37,587 bases of DNA from contig CALXUB010000031.1 in assembly GCA_944391565.1 (NCBI GenBank), positions 1-37,587 of the forward strand, written 5' to 3'. Of this stretch, positions 15,107-24,247 are shown piece after piece. Every line of letters starts with the position of its first letter. The stretch's first letter is position 1. The notes beneath the pieces were generated by a model. The model was not told where the DNA came from. It did not search any database and saw only the letters and a program-made list of their open reading frames with translations. This stretch comes from an uncultured Alphaproteobacteria bacterium. Lineage in GTDB: Bacteria; Pseudomonadota; Alphaproteobacteria; CAAHEQ01; UBA3637. Both the position numbers and the translations under genes were made by a program.

Positions 15107-17434
15107 TTAACGCAGTGTGCTTCCCGAGGGCGGAATCGGCTGTGTCAAAACATTCGATAAACTTTTTAACAGCTGTGTACCAAAATCCACTGCCGCACTT
15201 GGTGTTGATTGAGGTTCTTGCGTTTTCTGAGGCTCTTGCACAGGCTCAGGTGTTGCCGGAACGCGACCGTAATAATCATCAATCGTTTGAAAGCGAGTCC
15301 CCTGCAAGGCTGTTTCACTAGGAGAAGTGTCTTCACCGACTTTACGTAAAACCTGACCGGCAGGGATAGAAATACCTCCAGTCATCATGGCTGCCCCGAC
15401 AGTTTTCATGGTGTTCAAAGTATCGATTTGAATTTGCGGCTTGGTAAACGGCCCTTTAATCAAAACAAATTGGCTCATTAAATTGGCCAGCTCGGATGTT
15501 TTTCCTTTTGGGGCCATTGGAATCAATTGAACATTCAACTGTTCGTTCTTCAGATTGATCGTACCATCCAAAACCAAATTCAACAGATTGGTTTCCATTG
15601 CCGCTTTTTTATCTAAATAAATAATCCCATCCTGAATGGTTAGATTCAAAACCGCACTTTTCAAGTATAAAAATTGTCGATCATACTCGGCGCGAGGAAT
15701 AAGTTTTTCACCCAACGCCAAAGTATTCAACGGCAATGAATCAAGCCAACGGCTGAATAATTCGCTTTCATGTGCGATCATCAAGAAATGACCGTCCAAT
15801 GTCGATGCCAAGTCATGAGCTGTTTTCCCTTCCGCCGTCAAATTCAGATTAAAATGAAACATGCCTTCTTTCATATCATCCTGAAGCGCCTTAATTTGAT
15901 TGATTTCAAGCCCCTGACCAATTAACTTTAACTCTGTTTTCAAAGCGCCATTTTGTTCGGACGACAAACTCATTTGGCCGACAACGCCTCCCTCAGCAAC
16001 TTGCGTACCTTCATTTAAAGCGACATTTAATGCGCCATCCTGAAGACGAATCGTTGCCGCAATCGCCGGATATTTTTGAATAACATTTTTGACATACAGA
16101 TTATCAATTATAACCTGTAGATTTAAATTGACTTTTTTCAACGCCTCTGTATTCAAAGGTGCTGTTGAAAACACCAATTTTTCAGCAGTTTTTGTTTCTG
16201 ATGAAGCTGTCTCTGACAACGTTTTACTGTCTTGTGCCAAGACATTTGTTAAGTTAAAATAACGAGAACGCAGACTGCCAGTTAAAGAAGGAACGTCTCC
16301 CATCGTTATTGTCAGCTGTCCATCGATATCAGTTTCGTCTGCCATCATGTTAATGTTGGAGAAGGCCAATGTGTTCTTATTTTTAAAAGAAAACGAAGAT
16401 TCAAATGTGAAAGGACGAATACCATATGTCTTTAAAAAAGCCGCATCAGCTGCATCAATAGAAATTCTGCCTTCGGTCTCCATCGTTTTGCGGTTTTTCA
16501 CTTCACCGGAGAACGATGTTTTCAAACCGCCTTTTAAAAACGACATCGCGCCTTCTGCCAATAATTGCTGAGGAGAAATACGTAAAGCTGTCTGCAACTC
16601 GAAATCAACAGGCGGAACAGCTGCCGCGTCCATAAAATATTGAGCAGTTTTTTGCAAATTTTTTCCGCTGGATCGAATATTCAGCGTCATGTTGTTCCAT
16701 TTTTTCAAATCACGCAAATCCCCGGAAATTGTCGATTTTACCCCATATGCCGTCACGTCAAAGGTAAAATTAAACGTGCGTGGATTTTTAATAACATCCA
16801 TTAGATTTTTAATAGACCCCTTGAGGATAAAGGGCTCATTTTTATAGGTAAAAGCGGCATCCAGGTTAATTAAATGAGCTAAAGACAACTCACTGAAATG
16901 GACATCTTCATTAACCCCGTCCACAGGATCTGAATAATTTAGGTCCACATTCTTTAAAACAATGCTGTCCACACGCACCTGAATATCTTTTGTCACTTTT
17001 TTAGACAATGTCGGACGAGCTGCTGCTGCTTGTTTGGACTGTGTCTCCTTTTGAACTGTCCAATTATTTTGTCCGGATTTGTTTTTTTCCAAAAAGACTC
17101 TGACATCCCGCAATTCTACACTATCAACTTGAAAAACATCCTGAAATAATGCTTGAAGGTTCAAACGAACCTCGGCATTCTTAATAATTGCCAGGTTGGG
17201 AGATTGAAATCCTTCACCACTGGAAATTTCAACGTCTCTCAGCTCCAGTGTCGGTGTTAAGGATTTTTTCAGGCTCATTTTACCGACCAACTTGACATCA
17301 TGTCCGATGGCCTGCGATGCGTATTTTTCAATTTGACCTTTATAAGAATTAATATCGAACGTTAAGAAATAAAGACCTGCCCCAATAATGATTACCAAGA
17401 TAACAATTAAAAAAATCAAAATAAACTTTTTCAT
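15107..17434 (-). CDS. AsmA-family inner-membrane-anchored protein
   Basis: This is a 775-residue protein. One N-terminal membrane segment (about residues 4-26, FILIFLIVILVIIIGAGLYF) is followed by the typical AsmA start DINSYKGQIEKYASQAIGHD and LELRDVEISSG. The rest is beta-rich periplasmic sequence with repeated short hydrophobic strands. The C-terminal AsmA_2-like part contains GTINLKNEQLNVQLIPMAPK and IKGPFTKPQIQID, followed by a low-complexity Pro/Gln tail. AsmA-like proteins are bridge-like lipid carriers or modulators of outer-membrane assembly. Sharing the region with mlaA and mlaC is suggestive, but this gene is in a separate, convergent operon with rarA and rlu. Confidence 0.9.
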   Translation of the reverse strand: MKKFILIFLIVILVIIIGAGLYFLTFDINSYKGQIEKYASQAIGHDVKLVGKMSLKKSLTPTLELRDVEISSGEGFQSPNLAIIKNAEVRLNLQALFQDVFQVDSVELRDVRVFLEKNKSGQNNWTVQKETQSKQAAAARPTLSKKVTKDIQVRVDSIVLKNVDLNYSDPVDGVNEDVHFSELSLAHLINLDAAFTYKNEPFILKGSIKNLMDVIKNPRTFNFTFDVTAYGVKSTISGDLRDLKKWNNMTLNIRSSGKNLQKTAQYFMDAAAVPPVDFELQTALRISPQQLLAEGAMSFLKGGLKTSFSGEVKNRKTMETEGRISIDAADAAFLKTYGIRPFTFESSFSFKNKNTLAFSNINMMADETDIDGQLTITMGDVPSLTGSLRSRYFNLTNVLAQDSKTLSETASSETKTAEKLVFSTAPLNTEALKKVNLNLQVIIDNLYVKNVIQKYPAIAATIRLQDGALNVALNEGTQVAEGGVVGQMSLSSEQNGALKTELKLIGQGLEINQIKALQDDMKEGMFHFNLNLTAEGKTAHDLASTLDGHFLMIAHESELFSRWLDSLPLNTLALGEKLIPRAEYDRQFLYLKSAVLNLTIQDGIIYLDKKAAMETNLLNLVLDGTINLKNEQLNVQLIPMAPKGKTSELANLMSQFVLIKGPFTKPQIQIDTLNTMKTVGAAMMTGGISIPAGQVLRKVGEDTSPSETALQGTRFQTIDDYYGRVPATPEPVQEPQKTQEPQSTPSAAVDFGTQLLKSLSNVLTQPIPPSGSTLR

Positions 17435-17445
17435 TAGAATCCCCT

Positions 17446-18420
17446 TTATTTCTTTTCAAAGGCCTCAAACGGTTCTTTATTATCTTTATCACTAAATCCG
17501 AAAAAATCAAAACTATTTTTCATGTGTATCGGCATTTGTGCCGTAATTTTCAATATTTTACCTGTTGGAAGAGGTATTTGAAGTGCTCGCGCATGCAAAT
17601 GCATGAATTTGGAAAAAGACTCTAATCCATCCAAAGTCTCATTTTTCCCATATTTTTTATCCCCCAAAATAGGTGTTCCCATTGACTGGCAATGCACACG
17701 CAGCTGGTGTGTGCGTCCCGTCAAAGGCATCAAAGCAAGCCAGCTGACTTTATTGCCGGCCGAATCAATAAGTTGATAAAGTGATTGCGCTTTTTGCCCT
17801 TCAGGATCCACAAAAACCATTTCTCCGCCGTCGCGACCTGATTTTTTCATCAGCGGCGCGGTTATTTTCCCGAAACTTTTTTCAGGTTTTCCGACAACTA
17901 AAGCCCAATACACCTTTCGAGCCGCTTTTGTTTGAAAGGCTTCTGCTAAAAAAGCCGCCACTTTGGCCGTACGCGCCAAAACAAGAACACCGCTTGTTTC
18001 CTTATCTAACCGATGAACAAGCCGCGGACGTTCTCCGTTAAACGTTAATGCATCCAACATACCATCGATATGTCTGTCCGTTTTTGTCCCACCCTGAACG
18101 GCTAATCCGGCCGGTTTGTTTAAAACAACAACGTCTTTATCCTGATAGATTACAAGAGAGCGGATAAATGCCGCATCCTTTTCGGAAACAGCTTTGTGAA
18201 GAGACACTTCTTCCTGAAACGGAGGAATTCGGATTTCATCACCGATATGCAGGTGTTGATCGGATGTCGCTTTTTTCCCGTTTACCCGAATATTCTTTCC
18301 CCGAAGCAAACGTTCCAGTGTTCCATGACGCAGACTGGGATAATACCGTTTAAACCATCGGTCTAAACGAATATCGGAATCTTTTTCTTCCACTCGAGCA
18401 AAAGTCACTTTTTCTGGCAT
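17446..18420 (-). CDS. rluC: RluA-family 23S rRNA pseudouridine synthase (RluC-like)
   Basis: This is a 324-residue protein. The start at 18420 is preferred over 18444 because AAGGAAAC precedes it and the protein then begins MPEKVTFARVEEKDSDIRLD. The N-terminal S4 RNA-binding domain (RLDRWFKRYYPSLRHGTLER) is followed by the catalytic motif HRLDKETSGVLVLARTAKVA with the essential Asp. GRTHQLRVHCQSMGTPILGD is the other conserved motif. S4 plus catalytic domain fits RluC or RluD; RluC is my preference from general similarity. The start lies inside the last codons of rarA (16-nt overlap), so translation is probably coupled. Confidence 0.88.
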   Translation of the reverse strand: MPEKVTFARVEEKDSDIRLDRWFKRYYPSLRHGTLERLLRGKNIRVNGKKATSDQHLHIGDEIRIPPFQEEVSLHKAVSEKDAAFIRSLVIYQDKDVVVLNKPAGLAVQGGTKTDRHIDGMLDALTFNGERPRLVHRLDKETSGVLVLARTAKVAAFLAEAFQTKAARKVYWALVVGKPEKSFGKITAPLMKKSGRDGGEMVFVDPEGQKAQSLYQLIDSAGNKVSWLALMPLTGRTHQLRVHCQSMGTPILGDKKYGKNETLDGLESFSKFMHLHARALQIPLPTGKILKITAQMPIHMKNSFDFFGFSDKDNKEPFEAFEKK

Positions 18421-19703
18421 TTTTGTTTCCTTAATTCTTCCCAATAGGCCAACCGCTTTTTTATTTCGCGCTCAAAGCCACGTTCAATAGGTCGATAAAA
18501 ACATCGCCGACCCATTTTTTCAGGAAAATAATTCTGTCCCGAAAAACCATCTTCTGTTTCGGGATCATATTGATAATCTTTACCGTATCCCAACTCACCC
18601 ATCAATTTAGTCGGCGCATTCAGAATATGCATCGGAGGCGACAAAGAACCCGTTTCTTTCGCAGCCCTCAAAGCCTGCCCCCATGCTTTATATACGCCGA
18701 TTGATTTAGGAGCAGTTGCCAAATAGACAACTAACTGCGCTATGGCCAAATCACCTTCGGGAGAACCTAACCGATCATAAGCTTCCCAAGCCGCAATTGC
18801 CTGTGTTAAAGCATGCGGATCGGCAAGGCTAACATCTTCTACGGCAAAGCGTGTTAAACGACGCAAAATATATTTCGGATCCTCACCGCCTTCAATCATT
18901 CGAGCCGTCCAATAAAGCCCGGCATCCGGATCAGAACCCCGCAAAGATTTATGAAGCGCGCTAATAAGGTTATAATGTCCTTCTCGATCTTTATCATACA
19001 AAGGCATACGCTGCTGAACGATTTTGGAAATATGTTCAACCGTTAACAAATCCTCATCCGAAGCGTATTGATCGATTGCTTCAATCATATTGATAAAATA
19101 TCGACCATCCCCGTCTGACAATCCCAAAAGATATTCCCTGGCCTCGGGGGTTAACGGTAAAGCATGTCCCAGTTCTTTTTCTGCTCTGTCCAAAATAGTG
19201 GCAAGTGAATCCTTTTCCAAACTTTTCAAGACAAAAACTTTACAACGCGATAATAACGCACTGTTTAATTCAAAAGAAGGATTCTCGGTCGTCGCGCCGA
19301 CCAAGATAACAGTTCCATCCTCAACATAGGGTAAAAAGCCGTCTTGCTGAGATCGATTAAATCGATGAATTTCATCGACGAACAACAATGTTCGTTTTCC
19401 CATTGCTTTGCGGCTTTTTGCATCTGCAAAAATCTTGCGCAGCTCTGCTACACCGGAAAATACGGCTGAAATTGGTTCAAAATAAAGATCGGCAATACTG
19501 GCGAACAATCGTGCAATCGTCGTTTTGCCACACCCCGGCGGTCCCCATAAAATAAACGAAGAAACTTTCCCGGTTTCCAACATCCGCCCGATTGGCGCAT
19601 CCGGCGCCAACAAATGCTCCTGTCCGACAATTTCTTTCAAAGTTTGAGGCCGCAACCTGTCAGCCAAAGGCCTGTCTGTCTTTTTCTCAAATAGTGTTGT
19701 CAT
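18405..19703 (-). CDS. rarA: Replication-associated recombination protein A (AAA+ ATPase)
   Basis: This is a 432-residue protein of the RarA/MgsA/WRNIP1 family, acting at stalled replication forks. Walker A is ILWGPPGCGKTTIAR (about residue 51), Walker B is LLFVDEIHRFNRSQQDGFLP, followed by sensor 1 GATTENPSFELNSALLSRCK. The C-terminal part has the family tetramerisation region with KSLRGSDPDAGLYWTARMIE and the conserved end EDGFSGQNYFPEKMGRRCFY. It leads the rarA-rlu-asmA-acyP operon and is divergent from the RNHCP gene across about 66 nt. Confidence 0.96.
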   Translation of the reverse strand: MTTLFEKKTDRPLADRLRPQTLKEIVGQEHLLAPDAPIGRMLETGKVSSFILWGPPGCGKTTIARLFASIADLYFEPISAVFSGVAELRKIFADAKSRKAMGKRTLLFVDEIHRFNRSQQDGFLPYVEDGTVILVGATTENPSFELNSALLSRCKVFVLKSLEKDSLATILDRAEKELGHALPLTPEAREYLLGLSDGDGRYFINMIEAIDQYASDEDLLTVEHISKIVQQRMPLYDKDREGHYNLISALHKSLRGSDPDAGLYWTARMIEGGEDPKYILRRLTRFAVEDVSLADPHALTQAIAAWEAYDRLGSPEGDLAIAQLVVYLATAPKSIGVYKAWGQALRAAKETGSLSPPMHILNAPTKLMGELGYGKDYQYDPETEDGFSGQNYFPEKMGRRCFYRPIERGFEREIKKRLAYWEELRKQKCQKK

Positions 19704-19769
19704 TTTTTATTTCCATTTTTCTTTAATCTAGCATAAACTACACTAAAAAAACAATGAAAAAGAGGAAAA

Positions 19770-20111
19770 ATGGCAAAACAATTTACGCGAGTTCAGGAAG
19801 ATTTCATTTGTGATGTCTGTGGATCCGTCGTTCATGGCAATGGGTATACAAATCACTGCCCGCATTGTCTGACCAGCAAACATGTCGACATTTACCCGGG
19901 AGACCGATCTTCTCCATGCCAAGGTACCATGCCGGCTGTTTCTATGGAAATCAAGGGCAGCACCTATGTCTTGACACAAAAATGCGTTAAATGCGGCCAT
20001 ATCCGCAAAAACAAAACTGCCGAAAATGACAGCGCAAAAGCGCTGCGTGCTCTTTCGAAAGGTGAACTCCCTGAATTTATCGCCGAAATGCGTAATAAAA
20101 AACCTTCTTAA
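19770..20111 (+). CDS. RNHCP-domain zinc-ribbon protein
   Basis: This is a 113-residue protein of the RNHCP family, named for its conserved motif, here YTNHCPHCLTSKHVDI. Cys at about residues 14, 17, 30, 33, 50, 72 and 75 (CDVCG, HCPHC, CVKCGHIRKN) could bind one or two zinc ions. The function of the family is not established; a nucleic-acid-related role is plausible from the zinc ribbon. The start has AAGAGG upstream. It is monocistronic with a terminator directly after the stop. Confidence 0.88.
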   Translation: MAKQFTRVQEDFICDVCGSVVHGNGYTNHCPHCLTSKHVDIYPGDRSSPCQGTMPAVSMEIKGSTYVLTQKCVKCGHIRKNKTAENDSAKALRALSKGELPEFIAEMRNKKPS

Positions 20112-20133
20112 AAAGGCTCCTAACGGAGCCTTT
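20112..20133. terminator. Bidirectional terminator
   Basis: AAAGGCTCC (20112-20120) pairs with GGAGCCTTT (20125-20133) with loop TAAC, directly between the converging RNHCP gene and the unknown minus-strand gene. Confidence 0.8.
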
Positions 20134-20138
20134 CAAAA

Positions 20139-20840
20139 TCAGCGTGTTCGACTAAATCTTATTGGCAACCGCATAATTCGACGACTGACACGATGAAACC
20201 ACAATTCACATTTCGATAAATGATACCGTTGTTTATTGCGTACAATTTTTTCAATTTGAACAACTTTATTTTCTTGCTTGCTTTCATTGATAAATTGAAC
20301 AATTTTTTCAATGTTTTGCCCGCCGGTTTCTAACGTTTGCGGATATTTAACGGCCAAAGAACAATACTTTGCCATTTGTTCTTTTGTTAAAAAAAGTGTG
20401 GGATCAAAATCTTTGTTCCTACGTTGCTTAGGCATAATTCGCGTTTCTTTAAACAAATCATCCATATAATAATGCGGCAGTATTGTTCTAAGCAACATTA
20501 ACCGGTCCTGAGGTAAAATCCCCGAAAAGTCTTTTGTTAAGTCCTTTTGTTCTTTTGTCGGAATATCATAACCATCAAAAATGTAATCAAAGACGTTTTT
20601 ACCCTGCGCATCTTTTGTCAGCAAATTAGGAGAAAAACGCGTAAAATAATAAATAGCATGTTTAAATGCTCCCTGACGCAGGCAATCAAAAAAACCGCTG
20701 TCAATCACTTTTTGTTCTGATGCCGTCCGTTCTGACGGAGCGAAAAATTCAAAGAGTCGACTATGATTTTCTTTTTTCTCTTTTGTGTCTTCTGATAACA
20801 GCATTCGACTAAGGCCGTCATCACTACTCGACATACTCAT
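20139..20840 (-). CDS. Hypothetical protein, cytoplasmic, possible single ankyrin-like repeat
   Basis: This is a 233-residue protein with no signal peptide or membrane segment. A Ser/Lys-rich N-terminus (about 1-35) is followed by FFDCLRQGAFKHAIYYFTRF and LLTKDAQGKNVFDYIFDGYD, which resembles one degenerate ankyrin repeat. The C-terminus is very basic (RRIMRLPIRFSRTR). The start has AAGGAAAGG 8 nt upstream. I do not recognise the family. It follows the alpha operon terminator, so it is not part of that operon. Similar short-ankyrin proteins occur in host-associated alphaproteobacteria, but the match here is too weak to assign. Confidence 0.6.
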   Translation of the reverse strand: MSMSSSDDGLSRMLLSEDTKEKKENHSRLFEFFAPSERTASEQKVIDSGFFDCLRQGAFKHAIYYFTRFSPNLLTKDAQGKNVFDYIFDGYDIPTKEQKDLTKDFSGILPQDRLMLLRTILPHYYMDDLFKETRIMPKQRRNKDFDPTLFLTKEQMAKYCSLAVKYPQTLETGGQNIEKIVQFINESKQENKVVQIEKIVRNKQRYHLSKCELWFHRVSRRIMRLPIRFSRTR

Positions 20841-20864
20841 TTATATATCCTTTCCTTTCATATA

Positions 20865-20897
20865 AAAACGGGACAACACCATGTCATCCCGTTTTTT
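20865..20897 (-). terminator. Terminator of the alpha operon (after rplQ)
   Basis: AAAACGGGA (20865-20873) pairs with TCCCGTTTT (20887-20895), with an inner GACA/TGTC extension. On the minus strand the U-rich arm is followed by further A/T-rich DNA. It lies 18 nt after the rplQ stop. Confidence 0.8.
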
Positions 20898-20914
20898 AAA
20901 CGTGTTATTAAAAA

Positions 20915-21403
20915 CTATTCTGCGTCAGCAGCCTTCTTGGCAGCTTTCTTAGATGTTTTTTTAACTTCTTCTTTCTTCTCTTCCTCAACAGGCGTTTCTT
21001 CGGTCACAACCGGAGCAGCTCCTGAATCTTTTCCTTTTGCGGAGACATCTCTGTCAACCAGTTCGATAATCGCCATCGGCGCCATGTCTCCATAGCGGAA
21101 ACCAGCCTTCAGCACACGTGTATAACCACCGTTGCGTGTCATGTAGCGATCAGCCAAAACAGTCATCAGCTTTTCAACCATTGCAGCATCGCGCAAGAAT
21201 GAAAGGAGCTGACGGCGATTGTGTAAGTCCTTCACACGAGCGGCTGTAATCAATTTTTCAACAATAGGACGCAATTCTTTGGCTTTCGGCAAAGTCGTCT
21301 TAATTTGTTCATGTTTAATCAAAGAGACAGCCATATTCGCAAACATACTTCTGCGATGAGCAATGCTCTTGTTTAATTTTCTTTTAGAATCTCCGTGACG
21401 CAT
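20915..21403 (-). CDS. rplQ: 50S ribosomal protein L17
   Basis: This is a 162-residue protein. The core (about 1-118) is typical L17: [40 protein letters not shown] and [21 protein letters not shown] roughly 40-residue tail of acidic then Lys/Ala repeats ([15 protein letters not shown]) extends beyond the usual ~120 residues; such tails also occur on L15, S5 and L3 here. It is the last gene of the rpsM-rpsK-rpoA-rplQ unit, separated from rpoA by 113 nt that hold two predicted hairpins. Confidence 0.97.
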   Translation of the reverse strand: MRHGDSKRKLNKSIAHRRSMFANMAVSLIKHEQIKTTLPKAKELRPIVEKLITAARVKDLHNRRQLLSFLRDAAMVEKLMTVLADRYMTRNGGYTRVLKAGFRYGDMAPMAIIELVDRDVSAKGKDSGAAPVVTEETPVEEEKKEEVKKTSKKAAKKAADAE

Positions 21404-21454
21404 TTTTTATCCTTTCATTTTTGCTTGGTCTTGCGCACAAAACCGATCACGTTG

Positions 21455-21505
21455 ACTTTCGAACCACCCGACGGATGAGCCCGAAAGGTGTCTGACAATC
21501 AGACA
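21455..21505 (-). promoter_or_regulatory. Structured rpoA-rplQ intergenic RNA
   Basis: A perfect 7-bp hairpin, TGTCTGA-TTG-TCAGACA on the minus strand (21489-21505), lies just after rpoA. It is followed by a larger stem pairing CTTTCG with CGAAAG (21456-21487 region). Neither has a U tract, so these are not terminators; they could be an RNA processing or ribosomal-protein binding site. Role unknown. Confidence 0.4.
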
Positions 21506-21516
21506 ATGCTTATCGA

Positions 21517-22530
21517 CTAAAACGGTTCCTCGAACCCTTTAGCTAAAACATCAATATTTTCAGGAGGCCAACCTTCAACCTGCATGCCAAGGTGCAACCC
21601 CATATTTTCCAATACTTCTTTGATTTCATTCAAAGATTTCCGGCCAAAGTTCGGTGTCCGAAGCATATCGGATTCTGTTCTTTGTACCAAATCGCCGATG
21701 TAAACGATGTTGTCGTTTTTCAAACAGTTTGCCGAACGAACGGATAATTCCAACTCATCGACTTTTTTCAACAAAGCAGGCGGGAACGGCAAAATAACCT
21801 TTTGTTCTTCTTCGGTTGTTTCTTCCGGATCTTCAAAATTGATAAATGTTTTCAGTTGATCTTGCAAGATACGTGCTGACAAAGCAACTGCATCTTCCGG
21901 GCTGACGACACCATTGGTTTCAACCGTTAAAGATAATTTATCATAGTCTGTTTGTTGACCGACACGCGCATTTGTCACTTTATAGACAACTGTTTTAACC
22001 GGACTAAAAATACTGTCAATCGGCAACAAACCGATCGGGCAGTCTTCCGGACGATTTTGAACAGCTGGAACATAACCTTTACCCGTTCCAACAGTCATTT
22101 CAATTTTAATGGAAGCACCTGCATCTAATGTGCAGATAACCAAATCTTTATTCAAGACTTCAACACTTTGATTTGTCTCAATTTGACCTGCTGTCACGAC
22201 CCCAGGACCCGTTGCAGTTAATGTCATGCGGTGAGGTCCTTCAGATTCGACTTTAAGCGCCAACATTTTAATGTTCAAAATGATATCCGTCACGTCTTCA
22301 CGCACACCGGAGATCGAAGAGAACTCATGCAAAACTCCGTCAATTTTAATAGCTGTGACGGCACCGCCCTGTAAAGAAGACAACAGAACACGACGAAGAG
22401 CATTTCCCAACGTTGTACCGAATCCCCGTTCCAGCGGTTCAACCACAATGGTTGATTTCATACCGGGAATGATATGTTCTACAGATAATGTTGACGGCTT
22501 AATCAATTCTTGCCAATTTTTTTGTATCAC
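21517..22530 (-). CDS. rpoA: RNA polymerase alpha subunit
   Basis: This is a 337-residue protein with the standard two-domain layout. The N-terminal assembly domain (about 1-235) includes [20 protein letters not shown] and [15 protein letters not shown]. The C-terminal domain (about 260-325) has [20 protein letters not shown] and [20 protein letters not shown], which bind UP elements and activators. The presence of the alpha C-terminal domain makes the A-tract UP-like element at the pilin-like promoter meaningful. It is encoded between rpsK and rplQ; rpsD, which precedes rpoA in E. coli, is not here, as is usual in alphaproteobacteria. Confidence 0.99.
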   Translation of the reverse strand: MIQKNWQELIKPSTLSVEHIIPGMKSTIVVEPLERGFGTTLGNALRRVLLSSLQGGAVTAIKIDGVLHEFSSISGVREDVTDIILNIKMLALKVESEGPHRMTLTATGPGVVTAGQIETNQSVEVLNKDLVICTLDAGASIKIEMTVGTGKGYVPAVQNRPEDCPIGLLPIDSIFSPVKTVVYKVTNARVGQQTDYDKLSLTVETNGVVSPEDAVALSARILQDQLKTFINFEDPEETTEEEQKVILPFPPALLKKVDELELSVRSANCLKNDNIVYIGDLVQRTESDMLRTPNFGRKSLNEIKEVLENMGLHLGMQVEGWPPENIDVLAKGFEEPF

Positions 22531-22557
22531 AGTAAGGCTCCTATTTTTTCAGGAACT

Positions 22558-22592
22558 GGTGCCAAGCACCCGTTTAGCCGCCCCGAAGGGCG
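22558..22592 (-). promoter_or_regulatory. Two stable hairpins between rpsK and rpoA
   Basis: On the minus strand, CGCCC-TTCG-GGGCG (22579-22592) carries a UUCG tetraloop. It is followed by GGTGC-TTG-GCACC (22558-22570). Both lie in the 72-nt rpsK-rpoA gap and have no U tract. They may set differential rpoA expression by processing, pausing or translational control; no regulator is identified. Confidence 0.45.
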
Positions 22593-22602
22593 ACCACTCA
22601 AA

Positions 22603-23001
22603 TTAAACCCGACGACGTTTCGGCGGACGGCATCCGTTGTGCGGAACGCTGGTCACGTCTTTAATCGACGTAATGGTAAATCCCAATGCTTGGAAAGCAC
22701 GCAAACAGGATTCGCGACCGGCACCAGGCCCGGCAACCAAAACTTCCAATGTTTTCATGCCGTGTTCCATTGCTTTACGACCGGCCTCTTCTGCCGTCAC
22801 TTGGGCAGCATACGGAGTCGCTTTCCGAGATCCTTTAAAACCTTTCACACCGCCGGAGCACCAAGAAATTGTATTTCCCTGTGCATCCGTAATGGTCACC
22901 ATAATATTATTGAATGTAGAATTCACATGAGCAACGCCCGAAATGATATTCTTTCTATCGCGATTCTTTGTGCGAGCGACTTTAACTTCTGTTTTTGCCA
23001 T
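22603..23001 (-). CDS. rpsK: 30S ribosomal protein S11
   Basis: This is a 132-residue, full-length platform protein of the small subunit. It shows [20 protein letters not shown], the [20 protein letters not shown] block and the C-terminal [18 protein letters not shown]. It lies 11 nt after rpsM in the same unit. Confidence 0.99.
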   Translation of the reverse strand: MAKTEVKVARTKNRDRKNIISGVAHVNSTFNNIMVTITDAQGNTISWCSGGVKGFKGSRKATPYAAQVTAEEAGRKAMEHGMKTLEVLVAGPGAGRESCLRAFQALGFTITSIKDVTSVPHNGCRPPKRRRV

Positions 23002-23012
23002 GATTTAATTCC

Positions 23013-23390
23013 TTACTTTGTCACTTTTTTCTTACCGGCAATAGGAACAGCTTTTCCTTTGCGTGTGCGCGCATTTGTGTGTGTCCGCTGACCGCGAACA
23101 GGCAACCCCTTACGATGGCGCAAACCTCTGTAGCAACCCAAATCCATTAAACGTTTAATATTCAAAGAAACTTCGCGACGAAGGTCTCCTTCTACATGAT
23201 ACTCACTATCAATCAACTCACGAATTTTCAAAACTTCATCATCTGTCAACGCGTGAACGCGCTTATCTTCTGAAATCCCTGTCTTTTGACAGATTTCTTC
23301 AGCTTTTTTCCGGCCAATGCCATAGATATACGTCAATCCAATGACGACTCTTTTTGCTGTCGGAATATTTACACCTGCAATACGTGCCAA
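23013..23390 (-). CDS. rpsM: 30S ribosomal protein S13
   Basis: This is a 125-residue protein that starts at TTG (23388-23390) giving [14 protein letters not shown], the family N-terminus, with TAGGAGAG about 6 nt upstream. An in-frame ATG at 23420 would add ten non-homologous residues and overlap the ribosome-binding site. Conserved features are [34 protein letters not shown] and [11 protein letters not shown]13 forms the intersubunit bridge B1a in the head and contacts S19. It is the first gene of its transcription unit here, driven by a promoter 70 nt upstream, instead of being read from secY-adk. Confidence 0.97.
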   Translation of the reverse strand: MARIAGVNIPTAKRVVIGLTYIYGIGRKKAEEICQKTGISEDKRVHALTDDEVLKIRELIDSEYHVEGDLRREVSLNIKRLMDLGCYRGLRHRKGLPVRGQRTHTNARTRKGKAVPIAGKKKVTK

Positions 23391-23461
23391 GGCTACTCTC
23401 CTACATAAAATTAAAAACAATCTTCTCTGTCCACTCGGGCAGAAAAGGACTTAGGGTTGCG

Positions 23462-23489
23462 ATTATATAGGATTTTCTTTTCCTGTCAA
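23462..23489 (-). promoter_or_regulatory. Strong promoter of the rpsM-rpsK-rpoA-rplQ operon
   Basis: On the minus strand a perfect TTGACA (23484-23489) is followed after 16 nt by a perfect TATAAT (23462-23467). The leader to rpsM is about 65 nt and contains a short hairpin (TCTGCCC...GGACAGA). This promoter separates the alpha operon from secY-adk. Confidence 0.8.
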
Positions 23490-23594
23490 GAAAAATTTAT
23501 AAAAAATTTACTTTTATTCAAAAAGATCTTTTCAGATCATTTTAGAAAATACAAAAAATCTTTCATTTTTTTATAAAAAAGGCTTGTCAATCAT

Positions 23595-24247
23595 AAACAT
23601 CATCAATTCGGCAGATCTATACTTGAGATGCTGAGTGTCCTAGCGATTGTCGAAGTTCTGTTCATCACGGCCGTCGTTGGTTTTAAAACGGCAATGAATA
23701 AAAACCGAACAAACCTTTTAATCAAAGATGTTTGATTAGCTGCTTTTACTGTTTTAGACGAGATGTTTGAAGTCTTAACAGAAGAAAAAACAGCGATTGC
23801 ATCAGCGGTGAAGAATTTTGTTTCTACCCGGTGGGGAAACCTAAAATGACTGGTAGACTACCGGCTGTTCAGTTCGCTAACTACGGTCAACGTAGTTCAC
23901 TTAAAGAAAGCGACAAAAAGATTATTCCTGTCGAAGATATTTTTCTTACGGCCGGTAATACCAAAATGAATTGGTAGAGTTGTATGAACTGGTGTGAAGC
24001 CCAAAATTTAATATTAGTTGACATTCCGAAAGTTTGTAATGGCGGAATGACAAAAGAAGACTGTATGACATCAGTAATTTATGATGTACTGATTACTCAA
24101 ATTGAGACTTTTTGGACACGTCGAGAAAATGTCGGTTGGTGGGGAGACGATGCTTGCATAATTGACAGAAGAAGCGAAAAAATCGTTAATTGTGGTGCCC
24201 CCGAAGAGCATTGGTCCTATGGCTTTATACCTTTATGTATTAAGTAA
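23595..24247 (+). pseudogene. Decayed pilin-like protein with lectin-like C-terminus
   Basis: Translation of 23604-23732 gives QFGRSILEMLSVLAIVEVLF then ITAVVGFKTAMNKNRTNLLI, clearly the same prepilin-type leader and helix as the gene at 200-1822 (QTGRTILEMLSILVIVGVLS). No start codon remains. There is an in-frame TGA at 23733, a frameshift near 23800, and a TAG at 23975 replacing the second Trp of MNWW. The second half (LTAGNTKMNW-stop-SCMNWCEAQ) matches the MNWWSAxxWCEAQG module of the secreted protein at 1898-2293 and ends ...FIPLCIK. The segment from ATG 23984 is therefore only the tail of a broken gene. It lies between adk and rpsM, antisense to both. Confidence 0.85.

Noticed and set aside
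22510-23091. A 193-codon plus-strand frame opposite rpsK
   Set aside because: It is antisense to rpsK and parts of rpoA and rpsM, with no coding character.
23733-23977. In-frame TGA and TAG in the pilin-like pseudogene as recoded codons
   Set aside because: TGA and TAG are used as ordinary stops elsewhere in the window and the gene also has a frameshift and lacks a start.
23984-24247. An 87-codon open reading frame as an intact gene
   Set aside because: It is the tail of the pilin-like/lectin-like pseudogene: the same frame continues upstream past a TAG into homologous sequence and there is no ribosome-binding site.
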